Positions 1 to 9,951 are shown, numbered from the stretch's first letter. The stretch: DNA of 64,000 nucleotides from Spartobacteria bacterium (GCA_009930475.1 RZYC01000006.1:19262-83261), one strand, 5' to 3'. The notes: generated from the letters alone by a model not told the origin. Numbers and translations: made by a program.

Positions 1-41
1 CTGTCGTCTTTTAGCTCTTGCGAGCGGACTTTTTCATGAGA

Positions 42-3000
42 CTAATATTCGGGGGGAGTGATCCAGTAGGTTCCGTCGCTACACCAGATCGTGTAATAGT
101 AGGTCTGGTCTATGGTTACATTGTTGTGCTGCGTGGCCGTGTTGGTGCCTTGGTAGAGCTCTGTGCCGTCATTGTATGCACCGGGGTAGGCATCGCTTTT
201 GTAGCGAATCATCACGCGGTCGGTTGCGACGCCGCACAGGGTTGGCTGGGTCCAGCGAAGCATCACCTGATTGGTGAGTGCAAAGGCGGTAAAACTGAAT
301 TCATCGTACACGGGGCCCAGATAATTATATTCCACATCGAACTGATTATTATCCTCGTCGGTTTCGATGGTGTCGCATTCACTGTCCACATAAACGAGCA
401 GTCGTCGAATGCCTGTTCCTGCTCCGGGATAGAGGTTTGTGATGGTGAAAGTGCGGATTTCTCCGGCATCAAAATGGCCTATGGTATAATTGGTATTCCC
501 TGATTCTCCACAGGTTGCCTGAGTGCTGCGATTGACCCACAGGGTCATATTCCCTCCATCGCCGGCATCGGATCCCTGATTGCATACCTGAATCACCGCA
601 TCGATGGAATCACGGTCGGGTGAGGAGTGAACGGAAATCCCGTAGAGGGCAAAATCAATGACCAGTTTGAGTTTAAATTTAGCCTCCAGCGTACGTGCCT
701 GTGTCATGGAAAGACTGATGGAGGCACTGTTGCTGCCGGCCGCACCGAGATCACCTGCCCAGCAGTCAAATTCATAGTTACTTGATGCCACCGCAGATAA
801 AGATACAGAGGATCCACGAGCATACCATCCCGTCGCAGAACCTGTGATGGTGCCGCCGACGGTGGGGGTGGCTGAGAGCAGAACATTGGTGCGCCAGAGC
901 CAGGTTAATGTCGCATTATTGGTTTGATTCATGGTGAAAACATGGCTTGACCCGCTGACAGGACTGTTCCCGGTCATAGTCCAGCCAAGGGATGCATATT
1001 GCGTGCCTACGCCGCCCGGAGCGGTTGCGCTGACGGAATTGCTGAGCAGCAATCCGTATAAATTGGTGTGCATGCCTATGGATGGAGTGGGAATGCCATG
1101 CGCTGAACGCACTTCGAGTTGTAACTGCGCGGTGTCGAAAAGGGCGGTAACACTGTGGGAATGATCCATGGTGAGATAAAGAGGATTATCGTTGGTCCGG
1201 GAAGACGGAACCGTTCCCGACCAGCCGGCAAAGGTGTAGCCATTACTGGCTGTGGCCGTAAGTTCGATGATCGATCCTTGTTTGGGCCATGTGTTGGTTG
1301 GGCCGGAGATCGATCCCATTCCATTGGTTATCCATCGCAGGGCCACATTGGTCTGCCATAGCCAGCTGAACGTCGTGTGATTGGTGGCCGTAAAGACGCA
1401 GGATGTGGTCAGTCCGGAAACCGGTGCATTGCCGGGCATGGTCCAGCCGCTGCAGACAAGTTGTGTATCGGTCAGTGAAACCGGCGATCCGGAAAGGGTA
1501 TTGGTGAGGATCTGTCCGTAGTCGTTGGTATGGATGCCGGCGACAGGATCCGACGTGCCGTAGGGGGAGCTCAGCATGGTCAATGTAGGGTGAAATTCTT
1601 CGAATTGTGCTTCAAAAGCCCGGGCGCGATCCACGGAAATCACTAGGGGATTGTCATAGCGATTGGATGGTGGGATATCACCCGACCAGCTGGAAAAGCG
1701 GTATCCCTGACTGGGCGTCGGCGTATATGTAATGCTGGTGCCTAGCTTTTGCCAACCTGTTCCTCCGGAGACCGATCCATGGGCGTCGGATGTGATGTTC
1801 ATGTAATAATAACTGGCCCAGTTCCATCGCAGGGTTGCATCATTGGTCAGCGTGATACTGGTGGATGTGGCGGTTCCGCCGGCAGGCGCATTGCCCGTAA
1901 AGGTGAAGCCGGTACAGCGCATTTGCTCCGTTGACGAAATGGTTATGGGGGATGGCACCGAGGCAGAGACGCGTGTGCCATGGACATAGGTATGCGATCC
2001 GACCGCGGGCGTGGGTGATCCGTAAGACGACTGTACAGAGAGCGTTCGCTGCACGGTGCTGAAATGGGCTCGTACGGTTCGTGCACGATTCATGGTGAGT
2101 ACAACGGACGTGTTATTGGTAGATGCCGATGGCACATCTTTATCCCAATATAAAAACTGTCCGCCGGTAATGGTTTGTGCAGTGACGGTTATGGCACTGC
2201 CTAGCGGGTAATACCCCGCCTTTGCGCCGGTGACGGAGCCGTGGCCATTGGTTTCGATGGATAACAGTACGTTGGTTTGACCCCATTTCCATGTCAACTG
2301 CGCGTTATTGGTCTGGGTCATGGAAAATTCATAGGTACTGCCTGAAGCAGGTTGATTGCCTGACATGGCCCAGCCGGTACAGACATATTGCGTGGTTCCT
2401 ACTTCCAGCGAGGAAGGGCAGTTTAGGGAGAGATATTGTCCCATATAATTGGTGGTTGTACCGACAGGCGGCCATGTGGTGCCGTAAGGCGAGATGACTC
2501 GTAAGGTGATGGGATCACGGTAGAAATGCGCCGTCACATTTTTCGTACTGGTCAAACTGATCGTCAGCGGGTTGTTGTTCGTAGAGCCTGAGGGAATACT
2601 GCCGGACCATCCGATAAAGCGCGCGTAGGAATGGGGAACTGCCGTGACGGTAATCGATGAATTCAACTGATACCAGCCTGTACCCGGTCCACCAATGCTG
2701 CCCGGTCCATCTACCGATGCAGTGAAGCGCACATTGGTCTGCCATAACCACCGCAGCGACGCATTATTGGTCACGGACATGGTGAACTGGTGCCCTGACC
2801 CGCTCAACGGAGCCTGACCGCTCATGATCCATCCCTTGCAGGCGTATTGCGTATAACTGCCATCGGATATGGGCGTGTTGACTTGCGGTGTTACCGATTG
2901 AAGGCAATTGTAGGTATGCGTACCAACGGTTGGGTTCGGGGAACCATAGGTACTGGCCACGGTTACATCCCGCTGTTCGATGCTGAAATGGGCGTAAACC

Positions 3001-5360
3001 TGACGCGTCCGATCCATGGTTAAACTAATTGTATAATTGTTGGTCTGCGAGGCGGGCACATCGCCGCTCCATCCTGTGAAATGGGAGAAATCATCCTCCA
3101 CCGCCGTGAGGGTCTGTACGCCGTTGCGCAGGACCCAGCCGGTGGACGGCCCTGAAACGTGCCCGTAACTGTCGGATCCCACGTTCAGATATACATTGGT
3201 CGTGCCCCAGTGCCAGCGCAGGGTGGCGTTATTGGTGAGGGTGATGGGGGTGCTGATGCCGCTTCCTGATGTGGGGTTATTCCCGATGAGCGACCAGCCG
3301 GTGCATAAATACTGGGTCTGCTGGGTGATTTCATATGTTGAGGGACAGGTGGCGGTAAGCGACGAGCCATAACTATAGTTGTGGGAACCAGCGGATGGCG
3401 ACACGCTGGCGGCGGCCGATGACTGAACGGTAAGCGTATGCTGATCAATAGAAAATTGCGCTGCCAGACTGCGTGGCTGATCCATATAGGGAAAGAGGGT
3501 GGCATTGGATTCCTGGCCGGAAGGTACGTCACCCGTCCATTTTACAAAGTGGTAATGCAGCGCCGGAGTGGCATCCAGCCGAAGTGACGTGTTGATGGCT
3601 GCCCATTTCTGAGTGTTGCCAGTGATGGTTCCGGAGCCGCTGTGCGACAAGCTGAGGCTTACATTGGTTGTGCCCCATTGCCAGACCAGAGTGGCGTCAT
3701 TGGTTTGCACCATGACAAAACGGTTGCTGCTGCCGCTCGTTGGCGTGTTGCCGCTCAATGTCCAGCCTGTGTTGACATATTGATAATTGCCATTCACCAC
3801 CGGAGAGTCGACGCTGTTGGTTACCCTTTGGCCGTAGTCGTTGGTATAGAATCCCACCGCCGGGATGGGTGTCCCATGATCAGACCGGACTTCAAAACTG
3901 CCGCTTACATAGGTGGTGTAGAGATTGGTGTTGTTGGCAGGAAACATGTCCAGCTGCGCAGAATGAATGGTTGTTTTGCATACCATGGGTCCCGCAGCCG
4001 TCATTTCGACGCGTCCGGTGATGGTCAGCTGACGTCCTTCGTTTTTGTCCAGCGAGGAGATTTCGTAATAATGGTGTTTATCATCGATGGTCTGCCAGCC
4101 GTCGGATCCGCCGGTGTAGGTGACATAAAAGGGGATTTCATTGGAAACAACGACTGATGTGGCGGTGGCGTTCTTGTTGGTGATATCAATGGTGTAGACC
4201 ACGTCTGCACCGGGACGGTATTGCGGATGGTCACTGGTGGTCGTTACAATGAGTTCCACGTTGCTGTTCACCAGTTCATTGGCGTAGGTATTGCAAAAGA
4301 CGCGCCCGCTGTCCTGATAAACGAGCACGATATCGCCATAAAGCGAGTTGATTCCTGCTGTCATGCTGTCGACCTGTCCGCCCACTTTGACGGCTGTTCC
4401 AAAAGAGGAGCCCTGATTGGTGCTGACGGAGTAAAGGGTTCCTAAGTTGCATATTTCCGCATTCAGCACATTGCCCAGTTCATCTGATGCCAGAGAACGC
4501 TGCCTATCATTTGCCGACTGAACGGTTGTCTCGTTTTGCTGAGCGGTATCGGCATTTATCTGTGTTAGTACGTCATTATTTCCGGCGGCCAGCAGATAGC
4601 TGCCTCCGCTGGTAAAGGAGGCGCCTGCCGTTGGATACTTGATGTCTCTTGCAATGACATTGGTTTGAAAGACCGTGGGCGATCCACTGCTGCTCTGCAA
4701 AAAGAGGCTTTTGCTTTCGTAGGGAAAATCCAGATAGAAGAAGATGCCGTCGCTGAGCGGACTGGCAAAAACATCGGCAAAAATGCCGTCGCCCGGCAGT
4801 CTGTTGGATGTAAAGGTGCCTGCGCCATCCGCACTGTTCCGATAATAATGCGTTCCCTGATTGGCAATGATATACACGTAGGGTGACGACGTCGCAATGC
4901 GTGCCGCAGAGTTCGCTGTACCAATGTTCACCGGCGACGAAAAACTGACCCCGCTGTTGGAGCTTCGACTTAACCGTATAATTCCGTTGTGTACCCATAC
5001 GACGAAGACCCGTCCGGCGTCATCAGCCAGAATTTCACATTCGTCTGTCTCCGTGGTAATTTGAACCGGTGACGAAAAAGTGTACCCGCGATCGGTACTG
5101 CGTACAACCCGAATTCCGGATGACCCTCGCAGTGCTACAAAGATGGTGCCGCTTTTGGAAATGGCAACTTTCCTGCCGCTGTTGGCATAGGCGATCACCT
5201 CGCCGGATAAATTGGTCGTCACCGGGCGCGCGGTATACAACGCATCTGCCCGTGCGGTATCGATTCCGAATCCCGCCAATGAAAAAATGAATACAAACCA
5301 GCATACTGCATATCTAATACAGCGATAAGATGCCGCATGATTTGTGCTGAAGTGTTTCAT
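42..5360 (-). CDS. Secreted giant repeat protein with BNR-like, DUF11-like, seven InlB-like double repeats, CARDB-like and shared C-terminal module
   Basis: This 1772-residue protein starts with a basic segment and a hydrophobic stretch (about residues 15-38, ending ARA-DA) that reads as a signal peptide. Residues 40-365 contain sialidase/BNR-like motifs (for example RSTDRGYTFSSP, RSSNSGVSFSSP, STNQGSSFG). Residues 365-485 resemble a DUF11 adhesion domain. From about 488 to 1560 there are seven units of about 150 residues, each beginning with a pattern like S-x-Y/H-G-x-P-x-P-x-V-G. They continue through GW-x-(M/L)-x-G-N-x-P-x-SGS, a W-x-W-TNV strand pair, and an F-x-x-W-x-G-D-(V/I)-P segment typical of divergent InlB B-repeats. 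Residues 1566-1685 look CARDB-like, and 1686-1772 form a module also found at the end of the protein at 35363-39151. An AAGGA box lies about 13 bases before the ATG, which is rather far. A cell-surface or secreted role is inferred; no catalytic residues were identified. Confidence 0.85.
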   Translation of the reverse strand: MKHFSTNHAASYRCIRYAVCWFVFIFSLAGFGIDTARADALYTARPVTTNLSGEVIAYANSGRKVAISKSGTIFVALRGSSGIRVVRSTDRGYTFSSPVQITTETDECEILADDAGRVFVVWVHNGIIRLSRSSNSGVSFSSPVNIGTANSAARIATSSPYVYIIANQGTHYYRNSADGAGTFTSNRLPGDGIFADVFASPLSDGIFFYLDFPYESKSLFLQSSSGSPTVFQTNVIARDIKYPTAGASFTSGGSYLLAAGNNDVLTQINADTAQQNETTVQSANDRQRSLASDELGNVLNAEICNLGTLYSVSTNQGSSFGTAVKVGGQVDSMTAGINSLYGDIVLVYQDSGRVFCNTYANELVNSNVELIVTTTSDHPQYRPGADVVYTIDITNKNATATSVVVSNEIPFYVTYTGGSDGWQTIDDKHHYYEISSLDKNEGRQLTITGRVEMTAAGPMVCKTTIHSAQLDMFPANNTNLYTTYVSGSFEVRSDHGTPIPAVGFYTNDYGQRVTNSVDSPVVNGNYQYVNTGWTLSGNTPTSGSSNRFVMVQTNDATLVWQWGTTNVSLSLSHSGSGTITGNTQKWAAINTSLRLDATPALHYHFVKWTGDVPSGQESNATLFPYMDQPRSLAAQFSIDQHTLTVQSSAAASVSPSAGSHNYSYGSSLTATCPSTYEITQQTQYLCTGWSLIGNNPTSGSGISTPITLTNNATLRWHWGTTNVYLNVGSDSYGHVSGPSTGWVLRNGVQTLTAVEDDFSHFTGWSGDVPASQTNNYTISLTMDRTRQVYAHFSIEQRDVTVASTYGSPNPTVGTHTYNCLQSVTPQVNTPISDGSYTQYACKGWIMSGQAPLSGSGHQFTMSVTNNASLRWLWQTNVRFTASVDGPGSIGGPGTGWYQLNSSITVTAVPHSYARFIGWSGSIPSGSTNNNPLTISLTSTKNVTAHFYRDPITLRVISPYGTTWPPVGTTTNYMGQYLSLNCPSSLEVGTTQYVCTGWAMSGNQPASGSTYEFSMTQTNNAQLTWKWGQTNVLLSIETNGHGSVTGAKAGYYPLGSAITVTAQTITGGQFLYWDKDVPSASTNNTSVVLTMNRARTVRAHFSTVQRTLSVQSSYGSPTPAVGSHTYVHGTRVSASVPSPITISSTEQMRCTGFTFTGNAPAGGTATSTSITLTNDATLRWNWASYYYMNITSDAHGSVSGGTGWQKLGTSITYTPTPSQGYRFSSWSGDIPPSNRYDNPLVISVDRARAFEAQFEEFHPTLTMLSSPYGTSDPVAGIHTNDYGQILTNTLSGSPVSLTDTQLVCSGWTMPGNAPVSGLTTSCVFTATNHTTFSWLWQTNVALRWITNGMGSISGPTNTWPKQGSIIELTATASNGYTFAGWSGTVPSSRTNDNPLYLTMDHSHSVTALFDTAQLQLEVRSAHGIPTPSIGMHTNLYGLLLSNSVSATAPGGVGTQYASLGWTMTGNSPVSGSSHVFTMNQTNNATLTWLWRTNVLLSATPTVGGTITGSATGWYARGSSVSLSAVASSNYEFDCWAGDLGAAGSNSASISLSMTQARTLEAKFKLKLVIDFALYGISVHSSPDRDSIDAVIQVCNQGSDAGDGGNMTLWVNRSTQATCGESGNTNYTIGHFDAGEIRTFTITNLYPGAGTGIRRLLVYVDSECDTIETDEDNNQFDVEYNYLGPVYDEFSFTAFALTNQVMLRWTQPTLCGVATDRVMIRYKSDAYPGAYNDGTELYQGTNTATQHNNVTIDQTYYYTIWCSDGTYWITPPEY

Positions 5361-5436
5361 TGAGTTTCGTCTAATTCCTTATGATCTATGATTATAGAAC
5401 CGGTGCCGGCATTTGGAAAGAGGTTCATGGCTCTTT

Positions 5437-7299
5437 TTATCCCAGCAGCTGCATGACGCCCTGATTCATGGAGTTGGCCTGTGCCATCATCGCTGTTCCT
5501 ATCTGCATTATGATTTGGTATTTAGAAAACTGTGTTGTCTCATAGGCAATATCGGTGTCGCGTATGCGGCTTTCAGTAGCGCGCGCATTTTCTTCGTAGG
5601 CTCGCAGTCCGCTCAGTGTCTGATTCATTCTGTTCAGTTCAGCACCTACCACCGCTCGAATGGAACTGAGATGATCGATACCGATATTCAGCTTATCCAC
5701 GGCCGCCTGCGCCACGGATTGTTGTGAAATACTTAAATGGCTCCCCGCCAGTAAACTGCCCCAGCGTACGGTGTGCGCTGTTGACCCCAGCAGCGTCATG
5801 CTGATCGATCCGTAGGAGTAATTTGCATAGGATCCGATAATATTAAAGTTGTTTACGTCCAAATTGATTTCTGTTTCTTCAAATACCTGATTGCTGTCCG
5901 GTCCGACCTGAAGGCCTACGGAATCATGCAGTTCATATGCGTCGCCCGACCCATGAATGGACCAGTCGAATCGATCGCCCTCGCTGTAGCCGCCATCCAC
6001 CGGTGATGCGATCGTAACGCGGAACCCGTTGCTGCCATTGAGGGCTAAACTGCCCCCGCCGGTTGGCGACGCGCTGATGTATCCCGCTAGCGATCCGCTG
6101 GTTTCATTATTGATGATCCAGCGCTGATGTGTGCTGTCATACTCGGCCGAATAATCGGCGTTTTCATTGTTTAATCCGTCCCCTGAAATCGAGATATCAC
6201 AACGGCCGATGTCGGACTGCGCGTTGGTAAAGACCGGCGACCCCACGCTTCCGCTGCTGTTGCCCCATGAAAAAGAATCACCTATGGTATAACACGTTCC
6301 GTTTCCGGAAGATTCGATGCGAATGTCAAACCCGTTGCTGCCCTCGATGCCCGGCGCGCTGATGGCGGCGTTGGGTGCGGCAGAAATGGTGCGTACCAGT
6401 TGGCCTGTACTTAAATTATGTAATTCCCATGCCGCCCCCGTGTAGGTCATTTTCCAGCTGGAATGGGTGATATCTGCGCCTGTTCCCCGAACATCAAGCA
6501 ACGCGCTGCCCTGTGTTGCCTGTGCCGTAAAGTCTGCGCCCGATGCCTCTGCCGCCTTGAGGTCGTCTTTATTGAATTTTATGACGCAGCCGCTTTGATA
6601 ACCGCTTTGACTTGGTGCATCAATGGCGAGTTTAAAGATGGTGCCACTGTCATTAATGTATAGACTGCCGCCTTCCCTTGGCCCCGCATTAATCGTTCCT
6701 ATCACAGTGTTTGTATCGGTGTTTTTAACCGACCATGCTTCCTGTCCGCTATCATAGGATGCACTGTAATTTGCTGTCAGGTCGCCCGTTCCTGTGACGC
6801 GGCTTACGACAAAGGAGCCGGTTACGTGGCCTTGCACCACATCGCCATTCATCATGGGTACGCCGGTGCCGCCGCGGAAGAGATAATTGCCATTGAATTT
6901 ACCTGCCGCTGTGGATCCCGATGTGATACGCGATATTTCTAATTGCATCTGCCGGAATTCCTTCTGCAGATTATCTCGATCTGTCTGACTTTTTGTTCCG
7001 TCATTAGCCATCACGGCTAATTCCGTCATACGCCCCATCATATCATGCATCTTCTGCATCCATGCATCGGCTGTCTGTAGATAATTAATCTTGTTTTCTA
7101 CGTTAGCTGATGCGGCAGAAGTATTTCTGTATTGTGTGCGGAGACGTTCACTCATTGCGAGTCCGGAGGGGTCGTCTCCTGCATTATTGATTCTGAGCCC
7201 GGTGGAGAGCTTATTCATGGATGTGCGCAGTCCGGTCACCGTGGCGTTATAATTACGCCAGACAGTAAACGCGGTTGTATTATTGTATACCTGCAACAT
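5437..7299 (-). CDS. Flagellin with a large central insert
   Basis: The 620-residue product has both conserved flagellin ends. Residues 1-140 contain the N-terminal D0/D1 helices (LSTGLRINNAGDDPSGLAMS near 31-50, then INYLQTADAW). Residues 520-620 contain the C-terminal helices (NARATESRIRDTDIAYE near 571, ending in a Q-x-x-L-G-like tail, QLLG). Between them about 350 residues form a variable domain with three related units at roughly 172-245, 276-345 and 372-446. Each follows Y-x-x-x-Y-(D/T) ... W-x-(V/L/I) ... GF-(D/R) ... GD-x-F, a pattern reminiscent of the outer beta domains of hook-associated protein FlgK. This part carries three cysteines, uncommon in flagellins. The ATG has only an overlapping GGTGG upstream; no earlier in-frame start is possible because a TAG precedes it. 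No other flagellar gene lies in the window. Confidence 0.93.
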   Translation of the reverse strand: MLQVYNNTTAFTVWRNYNATVTGLRTSMNKLSTGLRINNAGDDPSGLAMSERLRTQYRNTSAASANVENKINYLQTADAWMQKMHDMMGRMTELAVMANDGTKSQTDRDNLQKEFRQMQLEISRITSGSTAAGKFNGNYLFRGGTGVPMMNGDVVQGHVTGSFVVSRVTGTGDLTANYSASYDSGQEAWSVKNTDTNTVIGTINAGPREGGSLYINDSGTIFKLAIDAPSQSGYQSGCVIKFNKDDLKAAEASGADFTAQATQGSALLDVRGTGADITHSSWKMTYTGAAWELHNLSTGQLVRTISAAPNAAISAPGIEGSNGFDIRIESSGNGTCYTIGDSFSWGNSSGSVGSPVFTNAQSDIGRCDISISGDGLNNENADYSAEYDSTHQRWIINNETSGSLAGYISASPTGGGSLALNGSNGFRVTIASPVDGGYSEGDRFDWSIHGSGDAYELHDSVGLQVGPDSNQVFEETEINLDVNNFNIIGSYANYSYGSISMTLLGSTAHTVRWGSLLAGSHLSISQQSVAQAAVDKLNIGIDHLSSIRAVVGAELNRMNQTLSGLRAYEENARATESRIRDTDIAYETTQFSKYQIIMQIGTAMMAQANSMNQGVMQLLG

Positions 7300-7402
7300 T
7301 CCACCTGTATTCTATGTGCACATAAACGCATGACGTGGCCTACGCCATGCGGCAATGATCTCAGAAGATCATGCTTCAGGCATGGGGAAGCATGACGTGC
7401 CA
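7300..7402 (-). promoter_or_regulatory. Hairpin-rich 5' leader of the flagellin gene
   Basis: Three features stand out just upstream of the flagellin start. ATGATCT (7355-7361) pairs with AGATCAT (7366-7372) across four bases. ATGCTTC (7371-7377) pairs with GAAGCAT (7387-7393) across nine bases. The ten-base direct repeat GCATGACGTG occurs at 7328-7337 and 7390-7399. Placement between a presumed promoter and the start suggests a structured leader or protein-binding sites. That role is inference; I could not place a convincing promoter. Confidence 0.4.
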
Positions 7403-7447
7403 TAGACCAAAATCAGCCCTGATCAGGCGAATTCGGCAATAATTGCA

Positions 7448-7511
7448 GGCAAAAGGAGTCTAATCCTGAAAAATTGGTTTAGACTTAAGGTTTGGATTTG
7501 CCGGTTTTTTT
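7448..7511. terminator. Nested inverted repeat between the debranching enzyme and flagellin genes
   Basis: GGCAAA (7448-7453) pairs with TTTGCC (7497-7502), and inside it AGTCTAA (7457-7463) pairs with TTAGACT (7479-7485). A T run (7505-7511) follows on the plus strand, so the classical terminator geometry faces plus. Both neighbouring genes are on minus. On minus the structure could still protect the 3' end of the debranching enzyme mRNA. The function is uncertain. Confidence 0.4.
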
Positions 7512-9801
7512 AAGGTTGCGCATTGGTCCGGATACGCTTTTCTAGCATATCAGGTTGTGTCAGCGATGGAATCGTTGGGTTGTGTCGGGGTATTTGGAAG
7601 GAGAGGGTGGCGTCCGGTTCCGGATAGTTCGATGGCTGGGTGCGACCCTTTATCATCGCATTGTTCACAAGAGCGGTGTCCGGATGATTCGCGTCAAAAC
7701 GCAGTCTTTTTGTTTCGCCGCGATGCAGAGACAGATCGAAGGCATGGTGTGCGCGAAAGGACGATCCCTGAAGTATCAGGGTTACATCGACAGGGGACTG
7801 GAGCTGTTTCGCGCTGATGGTGACGGTCTGAACAACCTTGTCTACATTGATCGTCACGTAAATGTGCTCCTTGTCTCCCATATTCAGCAGACAGCTGAGA
7901 TGCGTCCATTCTCCGGGCAGTCGCGGTTGTAGCTGAAGGGTTCGCGTCAGCATGTTGGCGCGGAATCCCAGATAATCCTGATAAACGTTGCGCACAAATT
8001 CAGCGACAGACCATGCCTGCGAATAAGTGCCGCTGGGGACCAGCTCATCCGACGCGTTCTTAAACGGTTCCACCAGTTCCGACAGCGATCCGGGCATGCC
8101 TTCATGCAGGATTTGGCGGGTGAATTCTTTTGTCAGTTTAAAGGCCAGATCCGTGTAGCCCGTTTTGATCATGCCGCTAATCACTGGCCCTGCATTCCAT
8201 TGCCAGCACAGTCCGTTATGATAGGCGGCATCAAAGAAGTAGATTTGATTGTGATGATAGGGATGAAAATCCGGATCGTTCTGCGAAAGCGACGCCACGC
8301 CATGGGGATAAGTAAGGTCCGATACCACCTGACGCACCACGCCCGCTTGTGCGGCTTCGTCAATGAGGGGATCGGTCATGGGCACCGTCACGGCAAACAT
8401 CTGATTGGGACGGATTTGCTGATCAGGCGAGCCGTCTTCGTTGAGATGATCAAAGAGGGCTGTATGCTGGACGTCGGTAAATTTTTCGACGAAATGCCGC
8501 CGCAGTCTGTCGGCATGTGCCTCCCAGTCCGCAGCTTCTTTGTTGTGCCCCAGCAGGCGGGCGATGACCGCGCTGGATCGCAGCTGCGTGTACCACAGAG
8601 CCTGAATATCCACGGCGCGATTTCCCCGTGGCGACCAGGGATCACGTCCCTCCAGTTTGGCATCCATCCACGTGTCGGCATCGGCATGAATCATAAAGCC
8701 ATCGTCGTCCACATAACGCATCAGCACCCCGTCAATGGCCCGCTGCATCACAGGAAAGATGTCGCGTGCAAATTCCTGATCTCCCGTGAGCAGGACGTAT
8801 TCGACGATTTCCCGGATGAGCCAGGGTGTCCCGTCGGTCGTGTTATAGATGATATCCGTGAGCGAACACACGCGATTGGGAACCCGTCCATAAATAGGAC
8901 TGTCCGGCTCGGTAATCTGATAGTCGGCAAAACTGCGGATAATCGCCGCTGCATCACCAAATTGCCCTGTAACCAGTGAAATGCCCGGCAGGGAAATGAA
9001 GGTGTCCCGTCCCCAGCCCTGATGAAACCACGGCAGCCCCGCCCAGATGCCTTTGCCGAATTCCTGCGCCACCAGGTCGTCACCCGATATTTTTGCCCAG
9101 CAGATGGCTTTATCGTATTCGGGCAGATTCGTGCGAATAAAGGATGTTTCCAGTAGAGCAGCGACATGCCGGCGTCGCTCTTCAACAAAGGACTGCGGAT
9201 CCTGTTGCACGCGTCGCATCTGTTTGTGCAGCTCGTCTTTATTCTGATGAAACAAAACCACCAGTGTGCATTCGGTCGTTTTCTCCGTTTTCAAGGTATT
9301 TACATGATCCGACATCGCACCTGTTTGGTCACAAAAGGCAAAACTGGCACGCCAATTTTCCTGCGTATAGCCTACATCGAATATCCCTTTATCCGACTGG
9401 AAAACAAGGTCTTCCATGGGCTGATAAAAAACAGAATCCATCATCCAGCACACAGGGGTGTTGCTATTCAAAGTCAGAATCAGTCCGTGCATGCCCAGTA
9501 GAACGGTTTGCGTCAGCGTGATGCCGTTGGCCCAGCCGGTAATTGACTGATGGGGGTAAATATGAACGCATTCCGCCTCCTCGCGCAAAAGCGGCACCCC
9601 ATCCACATGCCAGCGGATATCTTTGAGGAATCGTGTCCCCGTCAGAATGTACCCGCCATGCTCATTGGACGCAAAAGTCTGGTACTCCCAGAACCCGCCC
9701 GCATGATCGGTGCTCGCAAAGACGCGAGACGCCCCGTTGGTCAGTTTTATCGCCAGTTCATCAAAAGAATACATCGGGACGTCATCGCTCTGCATGATCA
9801 T
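7510..9801 (-). CDS. Amylo-alpha-1,6-glucosidase, glycogen debranching enzyme (GH133-like)
   Basis: The 763-residue protein has the two-part layout of bacterial glycogen-debranching enzymes. An N-terminal beta-rich domain (about 8-225) is followed by an (alpha/alpha)6-barrel GDE_C domain. The family hallmarks are FHQGWGRDTFISLPG (about 260), NTTDGTPWLI (about 320) and DADTWMDAK. It would hydrolyse alpha-1,6 branch points of glycogen-like polymers in the cytoplasm; no signal peptide is present. The start could be the first ATG (9801) or the one two codons later (9795), which has better spacing from an AGG box. It stands alone on minus, but works in the same metabolism as the GlgM/GlgE pair at 28.9-32.1 kb. 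No glgB, glgC or glgP lies in the window. Confidence 0.9.
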   Translation of the reverse strand: MIMQSDDVPMYSFDELAIKLTNGASRVFASTDHAGGFWEYQTFASNEHGGYILTGTRFLKDIRWHVDGVPLLREEAECVHIYPHQSITGWANGITLTQTVLLGMHGLILTLNSNTPVCWMMDSVFYQPMEDLVFQSDKGIFDVGYTQENWRASFAFCDQTGAMSDHVNTLKTEKTTECTLVVLFHQNKDELHKQMRRVQQDPQSFVEERRRHVAALLETSFIRTNLPEYDKAICWAKISGDDLVAQEFGKGIWAGLPWFHQGWGRDTFISLPGISLVTGQFGDAAAIIRSFADYQITEPDSPIYGRVPNRVCSLTDIIYNTTDGTPWLIREIVEYVLLTGDQEFARDIFPVMQRAIDGVLMRYVDDDGFMIHADADTWMDAKLEGRDPWSPRGNRAVDIQALWYTQLRSSAVIARLLGHNKEAADWEAHADRLRRHFVEKFTDVQHTALFDHLNEDGSPDQQIRPNQMFAVTVPMTDPLIDEAAQAGVVRQVVSDLTYPHGVASLSQNDPDFHPYHHNQIYFFDAAYHNGLCWQWNAGPVISGMIKTGYTDLAFKLTKEFTRQILHEGMPGSLSELVEPFKNASDELVPSGTYSQAWSVAEFVRNVYQDYLGFRANMLTRTLQLQPRLPGEWTHLSCLLNMGDKEHIYVTINVDKVVQTVTISAKQLQSPVDVTLILQGSSFRAHHAFDLSLHRGETKRLRFDANHPDTALVNNAMIKGRTQPSNYPEPDATLSFQIPRHNPTIPSLTQPDMLEKRIRTNAQP

Positions 9802-9874
9802 TTACCTGTCTGCTCGGGTGTCGGTGAAAACGGTATCATGTACCTGAATGACGCGTCTAATAAAACGTTTTTTC

Positions 9875-9902
9875 TTGGTTTATTTGTTTCCCCATTTATA
9901 GT
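9875..9902 (+). promoter_or_regulatory. Possible sigma70-type promoter of the pseudopilin operon
   Basis: TTGGTT (9875-9880) and TATAGT (9897-9902) are separated by 16 bases in an AT-rich gap ahead of the first pseudopilin. Both boxes are imperfect, so this is only a candidate. Confidence 0.25.
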
Positions 9903-9951
9903 TCCCGTTTGTTGATTTTAAGTGATTATGAACACGCGATACGAGGTTGTT

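Noticed and set aside
7397..7402. TGGCAC on minus strand resembling a sigma54 -24 box upstream of flagellin.
   Set aside because: The following GC is two bases too close to fit the -24/-12 spacing, so it is not a valid sigma54 promoter.
8104..8979. Plus-strand 291-codon open frame.
   Set aside because: It lies wholly opposite the debranching-enzyme gene, has no domain or ribosome-binding site, and reads as an antisense shadow.
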